Counted from the first letter of the stretch, positions 27,401 to 36,064 are shown. The stretch: 64,000 nucleotides of DNA from JBHFEI01 sp041928815 (GCF_041928815.1 NZ_JBHFEI010000009.1:124001-188000), one strand, 5' to 3'. Program-made: numbers and translations. The notes: a model not told the origin generated them from the sequence alone.

Positions 27401-28361
27401 ACTGGCCAATGTGCTGACCGGCAACAACGGCGCCAACACGCTGAGCGGGCTGACCGGCGACGACACGCTTTACGGTCTCTCGGGCAACGATGTTCTCGAC
27501 GGCGGTAGCGGCAACGACATCCTCGATGGCGGCCTTGGCGACGACCGGATGACGGGGGGCACGGGCGATGACACCTATGTCGTCAACAGCGCGGCCGACG
27601 TGGTGGTCGAGGCGACCAATGGCGGTATCGACACGGTTATTGCCGGGATTTCCTACATTCTCGGCACCCATGTCGAGAACCTGGAACTGACAGGCAGCGC
27701 CCATGTCGACGGACAGGGCAATGGCCTTGGCAACCGGCTGACGGGCAATAGCGGCAACAACAGTCTGGACGGCGGTGGCGGGTCCGACATTCTGGTGGGC
27801 GGCCTGGGCAATGACACCTATACGGTGGACGACGTCGCCGACGTGATCGTGGAGGCGCCCGGCGCCGGCACCGACACGGTGCGCGCCAGCGTCTCCTGGA
27901 CCCTCGACCCGGCCGTCGAGAACCTCATCCTCCTCGGAACCGCTGCCCTCAACGCAACCGGAAACCATCTCGATAACGCGATTTCCGGAAATGCGGGCAA
28001 CAACGTGCTGATCGGGGGTCTCGGCAAGGATACCCTCACCGGAAATGCCGGCGCCGACATCTTTGTCTGGCGTGCCACGCGGGAGAGCACCGGCTCCGGA
28101 GACGCCGTCACGGATTTCATCGGAGCCGACGGTGACCGTATCGACGTAACAGCCATCGACGCGGTCACGTCGACGGCTGCGGACGACGCCTTTGCGTTCG
28201 TCAGTACCAATGCCTTCACCGCGGCCGGTCAAGTCCGAATGCATACGAGCAAGGGATCCACGGTCCTCAGCTTCAACACGGACAGCAATCTATCGACGGT
28301 GGAGATGGTCATCACACTTCTGAATACGGCGGCGTTTGAGGAAGCATGGCTGATCGCTTGA
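24420..28361 (+). CDS. FrpC-like RTX toxin/bacteriocin-type protein
   Basis: 1313-aa calcium-binding exoprotein. Residues about 96-144 form a long hydrophobic, Ala/Leu-rich segment, as in pore-forming or membrane-interacting toxins. From about 201 comes an FrpC-type block with tandem EF-hand-like loops (LDPIVLDMDGDGVELIG, YFDMDGDG, AIDENDNGNVD, DLNKDKIID, DANSNGRVDGGE). From about 613 to 1220 there are RTX nonapeptides alternating with DTYVVDxxxDxVVE segments. The C-terminus (ADIFVWRATRESTGSGDAVTDFIG...) resembles type I secretion targets. No exporter lies next to it; the PrtD system at 12443 could serve. An exact 201-bp segment occurs twice inside the gene. Confidence 0.9.
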   Translation: MFDYRYFNYPDVNFENFAKDFSAASNNLAVDARELAGESLLYWSNKSKSGGPQADFLKEALRWTGQSLIDGEFNSTPFNTTPEAMAAAAVEFGTDALLGAALGAAAVGAFFLLAPPSIAIGTTIGLTLTAARLAALSPLLLPAAKWAGGQAKKFVVDGIKDAFGEDVSGAIDQFYKDTGKWIIDTGREFIDATQAQLRRLLDPIVLDMDGDGVELIGREASNVYFDMDGDGLKELTGWVGPDDALLAIDENDNGNVDSIQELIGDLSRSGFAELATYDLNKDKIIDSKDAIYAKLKIWRDANSNGRVDGGEMKSVAEAGIRSIDLRYTTVSFTAEGNRIHEQSTFEWSDGRTGTVVDAWFDVSNVVTNAGVGETGNATIDALPDIQGYGNVESLRSAMLADGALASLVSDLVNRAPLQLDGARLAVEQILYRWADVTDVATDSRGPNFDGRKLAAIEAFLGTDFLVRGNANPLPAAVNDLQSAWNALVTGLLGRLMLAGSLGAIVADTAGYMPDLDRLASIVTPEAILADLAAAIPAEATTLDIADYWAAALPMAVSISHDVGIDTTTTAWRDLVIETLRPFGLNIVIDTLSNGVARTVLPVSEILDAGGAFALTSGDDTAYLAGTRQAVFGEDGNDRLTVSNPATDVRHLLDGGAGSDVLQAGAGADWLDGGGGSDILVGGLGNDTYTVDDVADVIVEAPGAGTDTVRASVSWTLDPAVENLILLGTAALNATGNAGANVLTGNDGNNVLKGLGGNDTLDGGAGNDTMEGGTGADTYIVDSSGDRIVETGSDIDTVKSHIALVLGTKLENLVLLGSAALNGYGNDLANSLTGNAAGNRLDGRGGADTMTGLAGDDTYVVDHSADRVVEVANGGIDTVEASISHTLANHVERLVLTGGSDINGTGNGLANTLTGNAGDNRLDGGGGADVMAGGAGDDTYVVDHVDDVVSEGRNRGTDTIVTSLARYTLGSTVENLQLYTGSSPDNVARSGTGNALANVLTGNNGANTLSGLTGDDTLYGLSGNDVLDGGSGNDILDGGLGDDRMTGGTGDDTYVVNSAADVVVEATNGGIDTVIAGISYILGTHVENLELTGSAHVDGQGNGLGNRLTGNSGNNSLDGGGGSDILVGGLGNDTYTVDDVADVIVEAPGAGTDTVRASVSWTLDPAVENLILLGTAALNATGNHLDNAISGNAGNNVLIGGLGKDTLTGNAGADIFVWRATRESTGSGDAVTDFIGADGDRIDVTAIDAVTSTAADDAFAFVSTNAFTAAGQVRMHTSKGSTVLSFNTDSNLSTVEMVITLLNTAAFEEAWLIA
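26427..26627 (+). repeat. 201-bp perfect direct repeat, copy 1
   Basis: Identical base for base to 27765-27965 and in the same frame, 446 codons apart. It encodes an RTX unit plus the TYTVDDVADVIVEAPGAG block. Perfect identity within otherwise diverged repeats implies recent duplication or gene conversion. Confidence 0.9.
27765..27965 (+). repeat. 201-bp perfect direct repeat, copy 2
   Basis: Second exact copy of 26427-26627. Recombination between the two would delete 1338 bp in frame. Confidence 0.9.
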
Positions 28362-28439
28362 TGCGCTAAGGCCCATTAAAATTTAACGGCTTCGTTTCTT
28401 TATGATTCGACCCCTTGTGTTGAAAGATTAAGGTGCGTG

Positions 28440-28540
28440 ATGAGGATCGATGTCCTGATCAATAATGCCGGCGTCTCACTGATTGGACCGGTCGAGGAGA
28501 CGTCCGTCGCCGAAGCGCAGACGGTCTTCTACACAAATTG
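28440..28540 (+). pseudogene. Short-chain dehydrogenase fragment
   Basis: About 33 codons read RIDVLINNAGVSLIGPVEETSVAEAQTVFYTN, which contains the NNAG motif and following strand of an SDR enzyme. Neither the Rossmann N-terminus nor the YxxxK half is present. The right side is cut by the insertion sequence at 28541. Confidence 0.7.
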
Positions 28541-29780
28541 ACGTTGCCCCCTACGGCTAATCCAGTTTGAGATAGACTCTGGCCCAACTGAGAGGGCTAG
28601 AGATGAAGCAGGCAGGTTCATCTCTGGCCAGATCATTGGCATGCTAAAAGAGCACGACGCTGGCGTTTCCGTCGCCGATCTCTGTCGCGAGTACGGTGTC
28701 AGCAATGCTACGTCGACAAGTGGAAAGCCAAGTATGGCGGCATGGATGTCAGCGAGGCCAAGCGACCGAAGGGGATCGAGGACGAGAACGCCCGCCTGAA
28801 GCGGCTATTCGCCGGTGCGCTGCTGGACAATGCAGCGCTGAACAACCTCCTTGGAAAAAATGGTGACGCCCGCCGCGAAGCGGCAAGCTGTCACGCAATC
28901 TGGTCGCGGGCCACGGGATGAGCGAGCGGCGGGCGCGCCGAGTCACCGGCTGTTGTCGGATGACCATGCGTTACGAGGTGGTTCGGCATGAAGGCCCCGT
29001 GCTGCGGGAGCGGCTGAAGGAACGGGCACGGGTCCGCCGCCGGTTTGGCTAACGCAGACTGCATGTGTTCCTGCGGCGCGAAGGGGATGAGGTGAACCAC
29101 AAAGCCTGTTCCGCATTTAACGCGAGGAACGGTTGCACGTCCGCCGTCGCGGCGGGCGCAAGCGGGCCGCGCACCGATGACGCCGCCTTTGGCTCCGAAC
29201 CAACGCTGATCGCTCGGTTTTGTTCCAGACCAGCCGACCAATGGCCGTCGCTTCCGGGTCATGACAGTGGTGGACGACGGCACGCGGGAATGCTCGCCCT
29301 GATCGCCGACACCTCCCTGTCCGGCGCAAGGGTGGCGCGGGAACTGGCGACGCTGTTCGAGGCGCGGGGGCAAGCCGGCGGCAGTGGTCAGCGATAACGG
29401 GACCGAGTTCACCTCGAACGCTCTCCTCACCTTCTCCGATAAACGCAAGATCGACTGGCATCACATTCTAACGGCCAAGTCGACCCAGAACACCTTCATC
29501 GAGAGCTTGAACGGCCGACTGCGTGATGATCTGTTGAACGAAACGCCGTTCCCGTCCCTGTCCCAGGCCCGCGCACAGGTCTCATACAACATCGAAAGCC
29601 CGCACTCTCGCCTTGGCTGGCAGACACCTGCCGAGTTCGCCCAGACCTTCACCCAGCAACCGGGCCTGACGCTCAGCAACCCGAAAAGCTCCGTGCCAGC
29701 CCCCGTTGCTCAACCCGCAAAACAGGCAAAACTCAAACCCAGAGGCTCGCATACGCTGGATAAAGTAGGGGCAACGTCAC
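28541..29780 (+). mobile_element. Decayed IS3-family insertion sequence
   Basis: The ends are inverted copies: TGACGTTGCCCCCTAC at the left and GTAGGGGCAACGTCA at the right. Inside, orfA (ATG near 28603; EHDAGVSVADLC, KWKAKYGGMDVSEAK readable in another frame) and orfB (TLIADTSLSGARVARELATLFEARG, VSDNGTEFTSNALL, FIESLNGRLRDDLLNETPFPSL, HSRLGWQTPAEFA) are broken by several frameshifts and deletions. No target duplication is evident. It is an old insertion. Confidence 0.85.
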
Positions 29781-29792
29781 AATCTGAAAAGA

Positions 29793-29907
29793 GCTGGGCG
29801 GTTTCAGAAGGTTATTATTCCGTCATTTTGCGAGACTTGGTGGAGCCTACTATGTCCTGGACTGAAACCGCCCGGCGCGATCAGCCGAACAAGGCGGCAC
29901 TCCCGTA
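29793..29907 (+). pseudogene. IS5-like transposase 5' fragment
   Basis: GCTGGGCGGTTTCAG, near 29795, has its inverse at about 29862. The short reading frame MSWTETARRDQPNK resembles the first residues of IS5/IS427-type transposases and then breaks off. Only the extreme 5' end is left. Confidence 0.5.
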
Positions 29908-30317
29908 GGCTTACCAACAAGGCCATCGTCAACCACCTCGATTTCCTCATCGCCTAAGGCATGACCGGCTGAGGGCGCGGTTTCCACACCCTGCGTCCCG
30001 TGGAATGTTGTGAAAAGACGCATCTTGCGCTTGAGACCGTGCGATCGTCGCGAGCGTTGCTACGTACTGTACCACTGCCCCCTCAAGTAAATGTGATCTA
30101 CGATAATGCAACTTTATCAAACGTTATACGCCCTTTCCTGCTCGTGCTCTTTGAGAAGTGAGCGTGCCATTATCCGCACATTCATCCTCTATGACGCGAG
30201 GTATTCCGCGGGCAGAGTGCCCTTTTCGGCAGGCTGAATGCCCAAGGGGGGGGCGGGCCGCCGGCGCGCCTGCATCCATGGGTTTGATGGGATTGACGGA
30301 AAGGATGGAAGAGCCGA

Positions 30318-30343
30318 AGGCGGGAGCCTTCGGGCTCCCGCCT
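30318..30343. terminator. Strong hairpin with UUCG-type loop
   Basis: AGGCGGGAGC/GCTCCCGCCT, 10-bp perfect stem with a CTTCGG loop, lying distal to the RND gene on the minus strand. No U-run. Confidence 0.5.
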
Positions 30344-30368
30344 GGGTGACCGGTGGTCCGTGGTGGCC

Positions 30369-30400
30369 GCGAGGACGGGCCGTTTTCGGCCCGTCCTCGC
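30369..30400 (-). terminator. 13-bp hairpin downstream of the RND pump gene
   Basis: GCGAGGACGGGCC/GGCCCGTCCTCGC, perfect stem with a 6-nt loop, starting 14 bases after the pump stop codon. Likely transcription end of the efflux operon, although a U-tract is lacking. Confidence 0.55.
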
Positions 30401-30413
30401 CGGGGAGGCTTCT

Positions 30414-33400
30414 TCAGGGATGGGCGGCCGACAGAGCCTCGGGCGTGGCGTGCGGCCCCGCCGCCTTTCCGTGCTGGACCAGCGGGCGGTTGCCGGCGAG
30501 GCGGCGCAGCAGCACGTAGAAGACCGGCGTCATGAAGATGCCGAAGACAGTGACGCCGATCATGCCCGAGAAGACGGCGAGGCCCATGGCGGCGCGCATC
30601 TCCGCCCCCGCCCCGGTCGACAGCACCAGCGGCACGACGCCCATGATGAAAGCCATCGACGTCATCAGGATCGGGCGGAGCCTCAGCCGGCTCGCCTCGA
30701 TCGCCGCCTGGACAGGCGTGCGGCCCTCGAATTCGAGCTCGCGGGCGAATTCGACGATCAGGATCGCGTTCTTCGCCGACAGGCCGACGAGCACGACGAG
30801 GCCGATCTGGGTGAAGATGTTGTTGTCGCCGCCCGTGTACCAGACGCCGGCCAACGCCGCGAGCACGCCCATCGGCACGATCAGGATGATCGCGATCGGC
30901 AGCGTCAGGCTTTCATACTGCGCGGCGAGCACCAGATAGACGAGGAGCAGCGCCAGCGGGAAGACGACGATGCTGGAATTGCCGGCAAGGATCTGCTGGT
31001 AGGTCAGGTCCGTCCATTCGAAATCGATGCCCTGCGGCAGGGTTTCGGCGGCGATCCGCTCGATCGCGGCCTGGGCCTGGCCGGAGGAGAAGCCCGGCGC
31101 CGGCGCGCCGTTGATGTCGGCGGCGAGGAAGCCGTTGTAGCGCGTCGTGCGCTCCGGCCCGGTCGTGCCCTCGACCTTGAGCAGGGCGGCGAGCGGGATC
31201 ATCTCCCCCGATTGCGCGCGGACCTTCAGCTGGCCGATATCCTCCGGCTTGGCTCTGAAAGCGGAGTCCGCCTGCACACGCACGCTGTAGGTGCGGCCGA
31301 AGGCATTGAAATCGTTGACATAGAGCGATCCTAAATAAATCTGCAGCGTCTCGAACACGTCGGTGACGCTGACGCCGAGCTGCTGGGCCTTGGCCCGGTC
31401 GAGATCGGCATAGAGCTGCGGCACGTTGATCTGGAACGAGGAGAACAGGCCGGCGAGTTCCGGCGTCTGGTAGGCCTTTCCGAGGAAGGCCTTGGTCGCC
31501 TCGTCGAGCGCGCCATAGCCGAGGCCGGCGCGGTCCTCGATCTGCAGCTTGAAACCGCCGGTCGAGCCGAGCCCGTTGACAGGCGGCGGCGGGAACATGG
31601 CGATGAAGGCGTCCTGGATGCCGGCGAACTTCTGGTTCAGCTGCATGGCGATGGCGCCGCCGGAAAGCTCCGGCGTCGTGCGCGCCTCGAAATCGTCGAG
31701 CACGGCGAAGACGATGCCGGAATTGGAGCCGATGGTGAAACCGTTGATCGACAGGCCGGGGAAGGCGATCGCATGGGCAACCCCCGGCTGGTCGAGCGCG
31801 ATGTCGCTCATCCGCTTGATCACCTCTTCCGTGCGGTCGAGCGTCGCGCCGTCCGGAAGCTGGGCGAAGCCGATCAGATACTGCTTGTCCTGCGCCGGGA
31901 CGAAGCCGCCCGGCACGGCGTTGAAGACGGCATAGGTGGCGCCGACCAGCGCCAGATAGACGGCCATCACCAGCGACTTGCGCGACACAAGCCCTCCGAC
32001 GCCGCGCCCGTAGCCGTTCGAGGCGGCGCCGAAGGCGCGGTTGAAGCCGCGGAAGAACCAGCCGAACAGCGCGTCCATCCCCCGCGTCAGCCAGTCTTTT
32101 GGCGCGTGATGGTCCTTTAGCAAAAGGGCGGCGAGCGCCGGCGAGAGCGTCAGCGAGTTGACCGCCGAGATCACCGTCGAGATGGCGATCGTCAGCGCGA
32201 ACTGGCGGTAGAACTGGCCGGACAAGCCGCTGATGAAGGCGAGCGGCACGAAGACGGCGACGAGGACGAGGGCGATGGCGATGATCGGGCCGGAGACCTC
32301 GCGCATGGCGCGGTAGGTCGCCTCGCGCGGCGTCAGGCCGTTCTCGATGTTGCGCTCGACGTTTTCCACCACGACGATCGCGTCGTCGACGACGATGCCG
32401 ATCGCCAGCACCAGGCCAAAAAGCGTCAGCGCGTTGATCGAGAAGCCGAAGGCATACATCACGCCGAAGGTGCCGATGATCGAGACGGGGACCGCGAGCA
32501 GCGGGATGATCGAGGCGCGCCAGGTCTGCAGGAACAGGATGACCACGAGCACGACCAGCGCGATGGCTTCGAGCAGCGTGTCGACCACCTTTTCGATGGA
32601 GGCGCGGACGAACTGCGTCGTGTCGTAGACGATCTCGTATTTCACCCCATCCGGCATGGCGAGCTGGAGCTGGTCCATGGTGGCGCGCACCGTGTCGGCG
32701 ATCTCGATGGCGTTCGAGCCCGGCGCCTGCAGGACGGCGATGGCGACGGCCGGCTGGCCGTCGAGCAGCGAGCGCAGCGTGTAGTCGGCCGCGCCCATCT
32801 CGACGCGGGCGACGTCCTTCAGGCGGGTGATCGCGCCGCCGGCGCCGGTCTTGACGATGATGTCGCCGAACTCCTCCGGCGTGCGCAGCCTGCCTTGCGC
32901 GTTGACGTTGAGCTGGAGGTTGACGCCGGACGGCGTCGGCGAGGCGCCGATGATGCCGGCGGCGGCCTGGACGTTCTGCGCGCGGATCGCATTGGAGATG
33001 TCGCTCGCGGCAAGCCCGTGCTCGGCCGCCTTCTGCGGATCGATCCAGACGCGCATGGCATAGTCGCCGGCGCCGAAGACCTGGACCTGGCCTGCGCCCT
33101 CGATGCGGGCGAGGCGGTCCTTGATGTTGAGCGTCGCGTAGTTGCGCAGATAGGTGACGTCGTAGCGATCCGTCGTCGAGACGAGGTTGACCACCATGAT
33201 GAAGTCCGGCGAGCTCTTGACCGTGGTGACGCCGAGGGCGCGAACCTCGGCCGGCAGGCGGGGTTCGGCCTGCGACACGCGGTTCTGCACCAGCTGCTGC
33301 GCCTTGTCGGGATCGGTGCCGAGCTTGAAGGTGACCGTCAGCGTCAGCACGCCGTCCGAGGTCGCCTGGCTGTTCATGTAGAGCATGTCCTCGACGCCGT

Positions 33401-33614
33401 TGATCTGCTCTTCGAGCGGCGTCGCGACGGTCTCGGAGATGACGACGGGGTTGGCGCCCGGATAGACGGCGCGCACGACAATCGAGGGCGGCACGACCTC
33501 GGGATATTCCGAGATCGGCAGCGCCCGCATGCCGATGAGGCCGGCGACGACGATGAGGATCGACAGCACGGCGGCAAAGACCGGGCGATCGACGAAGAAA
33601 CGGGAGATGTTCAT
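30414..33614 (-). CDS. RND multidrug efflux transporter (AcrB/MexF-like)
   Basis: 1066-aa inner-membrane proton/drug antiporter of the HAE-1 family. MNISRFFVDRPVFAAVLSILIVVAGLIGMRALPISEYPEV is the classic opening. The proton-relay aspartates (GIVVDDAIVVVENVER) and lysine (GLSAKNAILIVEFA) are present, with two large periplasmic loops between membrane segments. The start at 33614 was chosen because the 32 codons upstream (to 33710) come from a mosaic repeat, and this start gives the usual length. The adaptor gene lies upstream on the same strand; no TolC gene is adjacent, so an outer-membrane partner must come from elsewhere. Confidence 0.95.
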   Translation of the reverse strand: MNISRFFVDRPVFAAVLSILIVVAGLIGMRALPISEYPEVVPPSIVVRAVYPGANPVVISETVATPLEEQINGVEDMLYMNSQATSDGVLTLTVTFKLGTDPDKAQQLVQNRVSQAEPRLPAEVRALGVTTVKSSPDFIMVVNLVSTTDRYDVTYLRNYATLNIKDRLARIEGAGQVQVFGAGDYAMRVWIDPQKAAEHGLAASDISNAIRAQNVQAAAGIIGASPTPSGVNLQLNVNAQGRLRTPEEFGDIIVKTGAGGAITRLKDVARVEMGAADYTLRSLLDGQPAVAIAVLQAPGSNAIEIADTVRATMDQLQLAMPDGVKYEIVYDTTQFVRASIEKVVDTLLEAIALVVLVVILFLQTWRASIIPLLAVPVSIIGTFGVMYAFGFSINALTLFGLVLAIGIVVDDAIVVVENVERNIENGLTPREATYRAMREVSGPIIAIALVLVAVFVPLAFISGLSGQFYRQFALTIAISTVISAVNSLTLSPALAALLLKDHHAPKDWLTRGMDALFGWFFRGFNRAFGAASNGYGRGVGGLVSRKSLVMAVYLALVGATYAVFNAVPGGFVPAQDKQYLIGFAQLPDGATLDRTEEVIKRMSDIALDQPGVAHAIAFPGLSINGFTIGSNSGIVFAVLDDFEARTTPELSGGAIAMQLNQKFAGIQDAFIAMFPPPPVNGLGSTGGFKLQIEDRAGLGYGALDEATKAFLGKAYQTPELAGLFSSFQINVPQLYADLDRAKAQQLGVSVTDVFETLQIYLGSLYVNDFNAFGRTYSVRVQADSAFRAKPEDIGQLKVRAQSGEMIPLAALLKVEGTTGPERTTRYNGFLAADINGAPAPGFSSGQAQAAIERIAAETLPQGIDFEWTDLTYQQILAGNSSIVVFPLALLLVYLVLAAQYESLTLPIAIILIVPMGVLAALAGVWYTGGDNNIFTQIGLVVLVGLSAKNAILIVEFARELEFEGRTPVQAAIEASRLRLRPILMTSMAFIMGVVPLVLSTGAGAEMRAAMGLAVFSGMIGVTVFGIFMTPVFYVLLRRLAGNRPLVQHGKAAGPHATPEALSAAHP

Positions 33615-33630
33615 GTCAACACCCTTTCGC

Positions 33631-33735
33631 TGGAGCATGTCCAGCCGGAGTGCGTTCGCTTCGGCGTCGGACAATGCGGTGAAAACAAAAGACAGAGCAC
33701 ATCGGGTCATCCCGGTTTCGCCGGGAACGCTTGAT
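33631..33735 (+). repeat. Mosaic repeat copy D (modules 2 and 3)
   Basis: CATGTCCAGCCGGAG, then TTCGCTTCGGCGTCGGACAA, then AACAAAAGACAGAGCAC and ATCGGGTCATCCC, in the same order as the other copies. It occupies most of the gap between the pump and adaptor genes and so lies inside the operon. Confidence 0.8.
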
Positions 33736-33842
33736 GCAAATACGGGACGAACGGGGCCTTCCGGCGGGACGCGTGCCTCGCCGGTGACCTGTCGGGATGG
33801 AATTTTCGAAGGGGAGCGGCCAGGCCGCTCCCCCTTTGCCGG

Positions 33843-35033
33843 CTATTTCGCCGAGGCGACCTTGTCCTCGATCTGCGGATCGACGACGGCGCCCGGGCGG
33901 ATGCGCTGCAAGCCGTTGACGACGATGCGGTCGCCGGCGGCAAGGCCGCTTTCGACGATGCGCTCGCCGCCACTGCCGCTGCCGATGACGACCGGGCGAT
34001 AGGCGACCGTGTTGTCGCCCTCGACGACGAAGACGAATTTCTTGTCCTGGTCGGTGCCGATCGCCCGCTCGCTGACGAGGATCTTTGCCGCCGCGCGCGG
34101 CTCGCCCATCCTGACCCTGACGAACTGGCCGGGGATCAGCCGCCCGCCCGGATTGTCGATGACGGCGCGCACGGCGATCGTGCCGCTCGCCGCATCCACC
34201 TCGTTGCCGATGAGCTGCAGCCGGCCGCGGACCGGCGTGCCGCTGTCGGCGAGCGTGCCGATCTCGACGGGGATCTCCTCGATCGGCGGCAGGGCGCTGT
34301 CCGAGGCCGGAAGGGCCGCGAGCGCTGCCGCCACCGTCTCCTCGCTGACGCTGAAGCCGGCATAGATCGGATCGACGGAGACGAGCGTCGTCAGCGCCGG
34401 CGAGGCGGAGCCGGCCGCCACGAGATTGCCCGTGGTGATTTCCACCCGGCCGACCCGGCCGTCGACCGGCGCACGGACACGGGTATGGTTGAGCTCGATC
34501 TGGGCGGCGTCGAGGGCGGCCTGCGCCGTCTTGAGGGCCGCGCGGGCCTCCGCCAGCGTGTTGCGGCGCTGGTCGAGGTCGCTCTGCGAGATGCTGCTGG
34601 TCTTGACGAGCCGGACGCCGCGTTCGAGTTCGGTCGTCGCCAGGTGAACCCGCGCCTCGGCCGAGGCGCACTGGCCCTCCGCCTGGTTGACGGCGGCCTG
34701 GTAGGGCTCGGGATCGATGGTGAAGAGCAGATCGCCGGCCTTGACCAGCGCGCCCTCGCGGAAATGCACCGACTGGATGGCGCCGGCGACGCGCGAGCGG
34801 ATCTGCACCCGCTCGATCGCCTCCAGCCGGCCGGAAAACTCCTGCCAGGTGACGACGTCGCGGCTCTCGACCACCGCGACCGTCACGGGAATGGCGGGGC
34901 TTGCCGCCGGCGCGCTCGCCTCGGCGGCGGCGGTGCCGACCGGCAGGTCGACGAAGAGGGCTGCGGCGGAAAGGGACGCAGCCAGTCCCAGGCCGGCGCC
35001 CGCAAGGGCCCGGCGCGTGCTTTTCAACGGCAT
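33843..35033 (-). CDS. RND efflux periplasmic adaptor (AcrA/MexE-like)
   Basis: 396-aa membrane fusion protein. An N-terminal signal/anchor (residues 8-37) is followed by a lipoyl half motif (VQIRSRVAGAIQSVHFREGALVKAGDLLFTIDPEPYQAAV), a helical hairpin (100-160), the second lipoyl half (TRVRAPVDGRVGRVEITTGNLV) and a beta-barrel to the end (GRLIPGQFVRVRMGE). It connects the RND pump to an outer-membrane channel. Co-directional with the pump; the 228-bp gap holds a mosaic repeat. Confidence 0.94.
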   Translation of the reverse strand: MPLKSTRRALAGAGLGLAASLSAAALFVDLPVGTAAAEASAPAASPAIPVTVAVVESRDVVTWQEFSGRLEAIERVQIRSRVAGAIQSVHFREGALVKAGDLLFTIDPEPYQAAVNQAEGQCASAEARVHLATTELERGVRLVKTSSISQSDLDQRRNTLAEARAALKTAQAALDAAQIELNHTRVRAPVDGRVGRVEITTGNLVAAGSASPALTTLVSVDPIYAGFSVSEETVAAALAALPASDSALPPIEEIPVEIGTLADSGTPVRGRLQLIGNEVDAASGTIAVRAVIDNPGGRLIPGQFVRVRMGEPRAAAKILVSERAIGTDQDKKFVFVVEGDNTVAYRPVVIGSGSGGERIVESGLAAGDRIVVNGLQRIRPGAVVDPQIEDKVASAK

Positions 35034-35094
35034 TGTGGTTCTCCTTGGTGCCCGGCGGGCACGCTCTGTGTCGGTCTTGTCTCGTCCTGCGATG

Positions 35095-35904
35095 TCAGGT
35101 CGTCTGCATGTCGTGGCCCGCCCCTTGCAGGAAGCTTGAAAACTGCGCCTGGACCGGCGCCTGCCAGGCGCCGGTGTCGGCGAGCGCCCCGTGATGGATC
35201 GACGGCCAGCCGAGGCCCTCGGGAAGAAGATGCGGGCGGACGGCCACGCCGGCCGCCTTCAGGCTTTCGGCATAGGCAAGCGTTTCGTCGCGCAGCGGAT
35301 CGTCCTGCGAGGAGACGAGCAGCGCCGGCGCCAGTCCGGCGAGCCGCGAGCAGAGCGACGGCGCGGCATAGGGATGGCAGACGCCGCCGCTCAGATAATG
35401 GCTCCACCCGTCCGACCAGCGGCCGCGCATGCCGATCGCCTCGGCGCCGCGAAAGGAGGCGGTGCCCATGAAGGGATCGAGCAGGGGCGAGAACAGCACC
35501 TGTCCGTCCAGTTCCTCGGCATAGTGGTCGCGCGCCTTCAGCGCGACGCCGGCGGCGACGTTGCCGCCCGATTCCTCGCCGCCGATGATGAGCTGCGACC
35601 GCCGGTCGCCGAGCCCGGCCCGCTTCTTCGCCAGATAGGAGAAGAGCGAGAAGCCCACTTCCAGCGGCTTCGGGAAAACCCCGCCCATCGGGCTGAGATA
35701 ATCCGGCACGACGACGATGGCGCCGGTGCCGGCCAGGCATTCGGCAAGCGGGCAGTGCCTGAGGCCGGCATCGAGGAAGGCGCCGCCCTGGAAATAGAGA
35801 AGCACGGGCGCGCCCTTCATGAAGTCGGCGCCCTTGTAGACACGCACGGACACGGGGCCGATCGCCACCTTGTCGAATGTCATGTCGCTGATCTCGACCG
35901 TCAT
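35095..35904 (-). CDS. Alpha/beta hydrolase (hormone-sensitive lipase-like) with altered nucleophile elbow
   Basis: 269-aa alpha/beta-hydrolase fold-3 protein. The oxyanion-hole motif HGGG is replaced by FQGGAF. The nucleophile elbow GDSAGG reads GEESGG, so the aligned catalytic serine is a glutamate with a serine one place later. The acid (SSQDDPLRDE) and a late His (IHHGALAD) are present. The ATG at 35904 was preferred over a TTG 30 bases upstream. Located between the efflux operon and a divergent LysR gene, so probably part of the same regulon. It may not be a classical esterase. Confidence 0.8.
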   Translation of the reverse strand: MTVEISDMTFDKVAIGPVSVRVYKGADFMKGAPVLLYFQGGAFLDAGLRHCPLAECLAGTGAIVVVPDYLSPMGGVFPKPLEVGFSLFSYLAKKRAGLGDRRSQLIIGGEESGGNVAAGVALKARDHYAEELDGQVLFSPLLDPFMGTASFRGAEAIGMRGRWSDGWSHYLSGGVCHPYAAPSLCSRLAGLAPALLVSSQDDPLRDETLAYAESLKAAGVAVRPHLLPEGLGWPSIHHGALADTGAWQAPVQAQFSSFLQGAGHDMQTT

Positions 35905-35972
35905 CGCTCGTCGCTTTCCCTCGGGACCTTGCAAGGCGCGCAGGCCGGAATTACTGTAGGTCCCTCATCATT

Positions 35973-35990
35973 GATATCGGAATTCATATC
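35973..35990. promoter_or_regulatory. Candidate LysR-type operator
   Basis: GATAT-N8-ATATC inverted repeat in the 160-bp gap between the divergent hydrolase and lysR genes. An overlapping T-N11-A pattern is usual for LysR sites. Confidence 0.4.
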
Positions 35991-36064
35991 CATCGCATAA
36001 GTCACGCAAATCTGATATCACTGTTCGAAATCTCGAATAATGACGCAATGCAACATGGAGCATC

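Larger units (their letters stand above)
29908..30413. other. Non-coding stretch after the IS remnants
   Basis: No credible gene is seen. The only clear structures are the two hairpins at 30318-30343 and 30369-30400 next to the efflux-pump stop codon. Confidence 0.5.

Noticed and set aside
29384..29908. 174-codon open frame that might be taken as an intact transposase
   Set aside because: Only the C-terminal part of orfB is in frame; it runs past the IS end and lacks the upstream DDE residues, so it is a remnant.
30158..30519. Short open frames beside the RND gene
   Set aside because: They cover hairpins and the 3' end of the pump gene and have no coding features.
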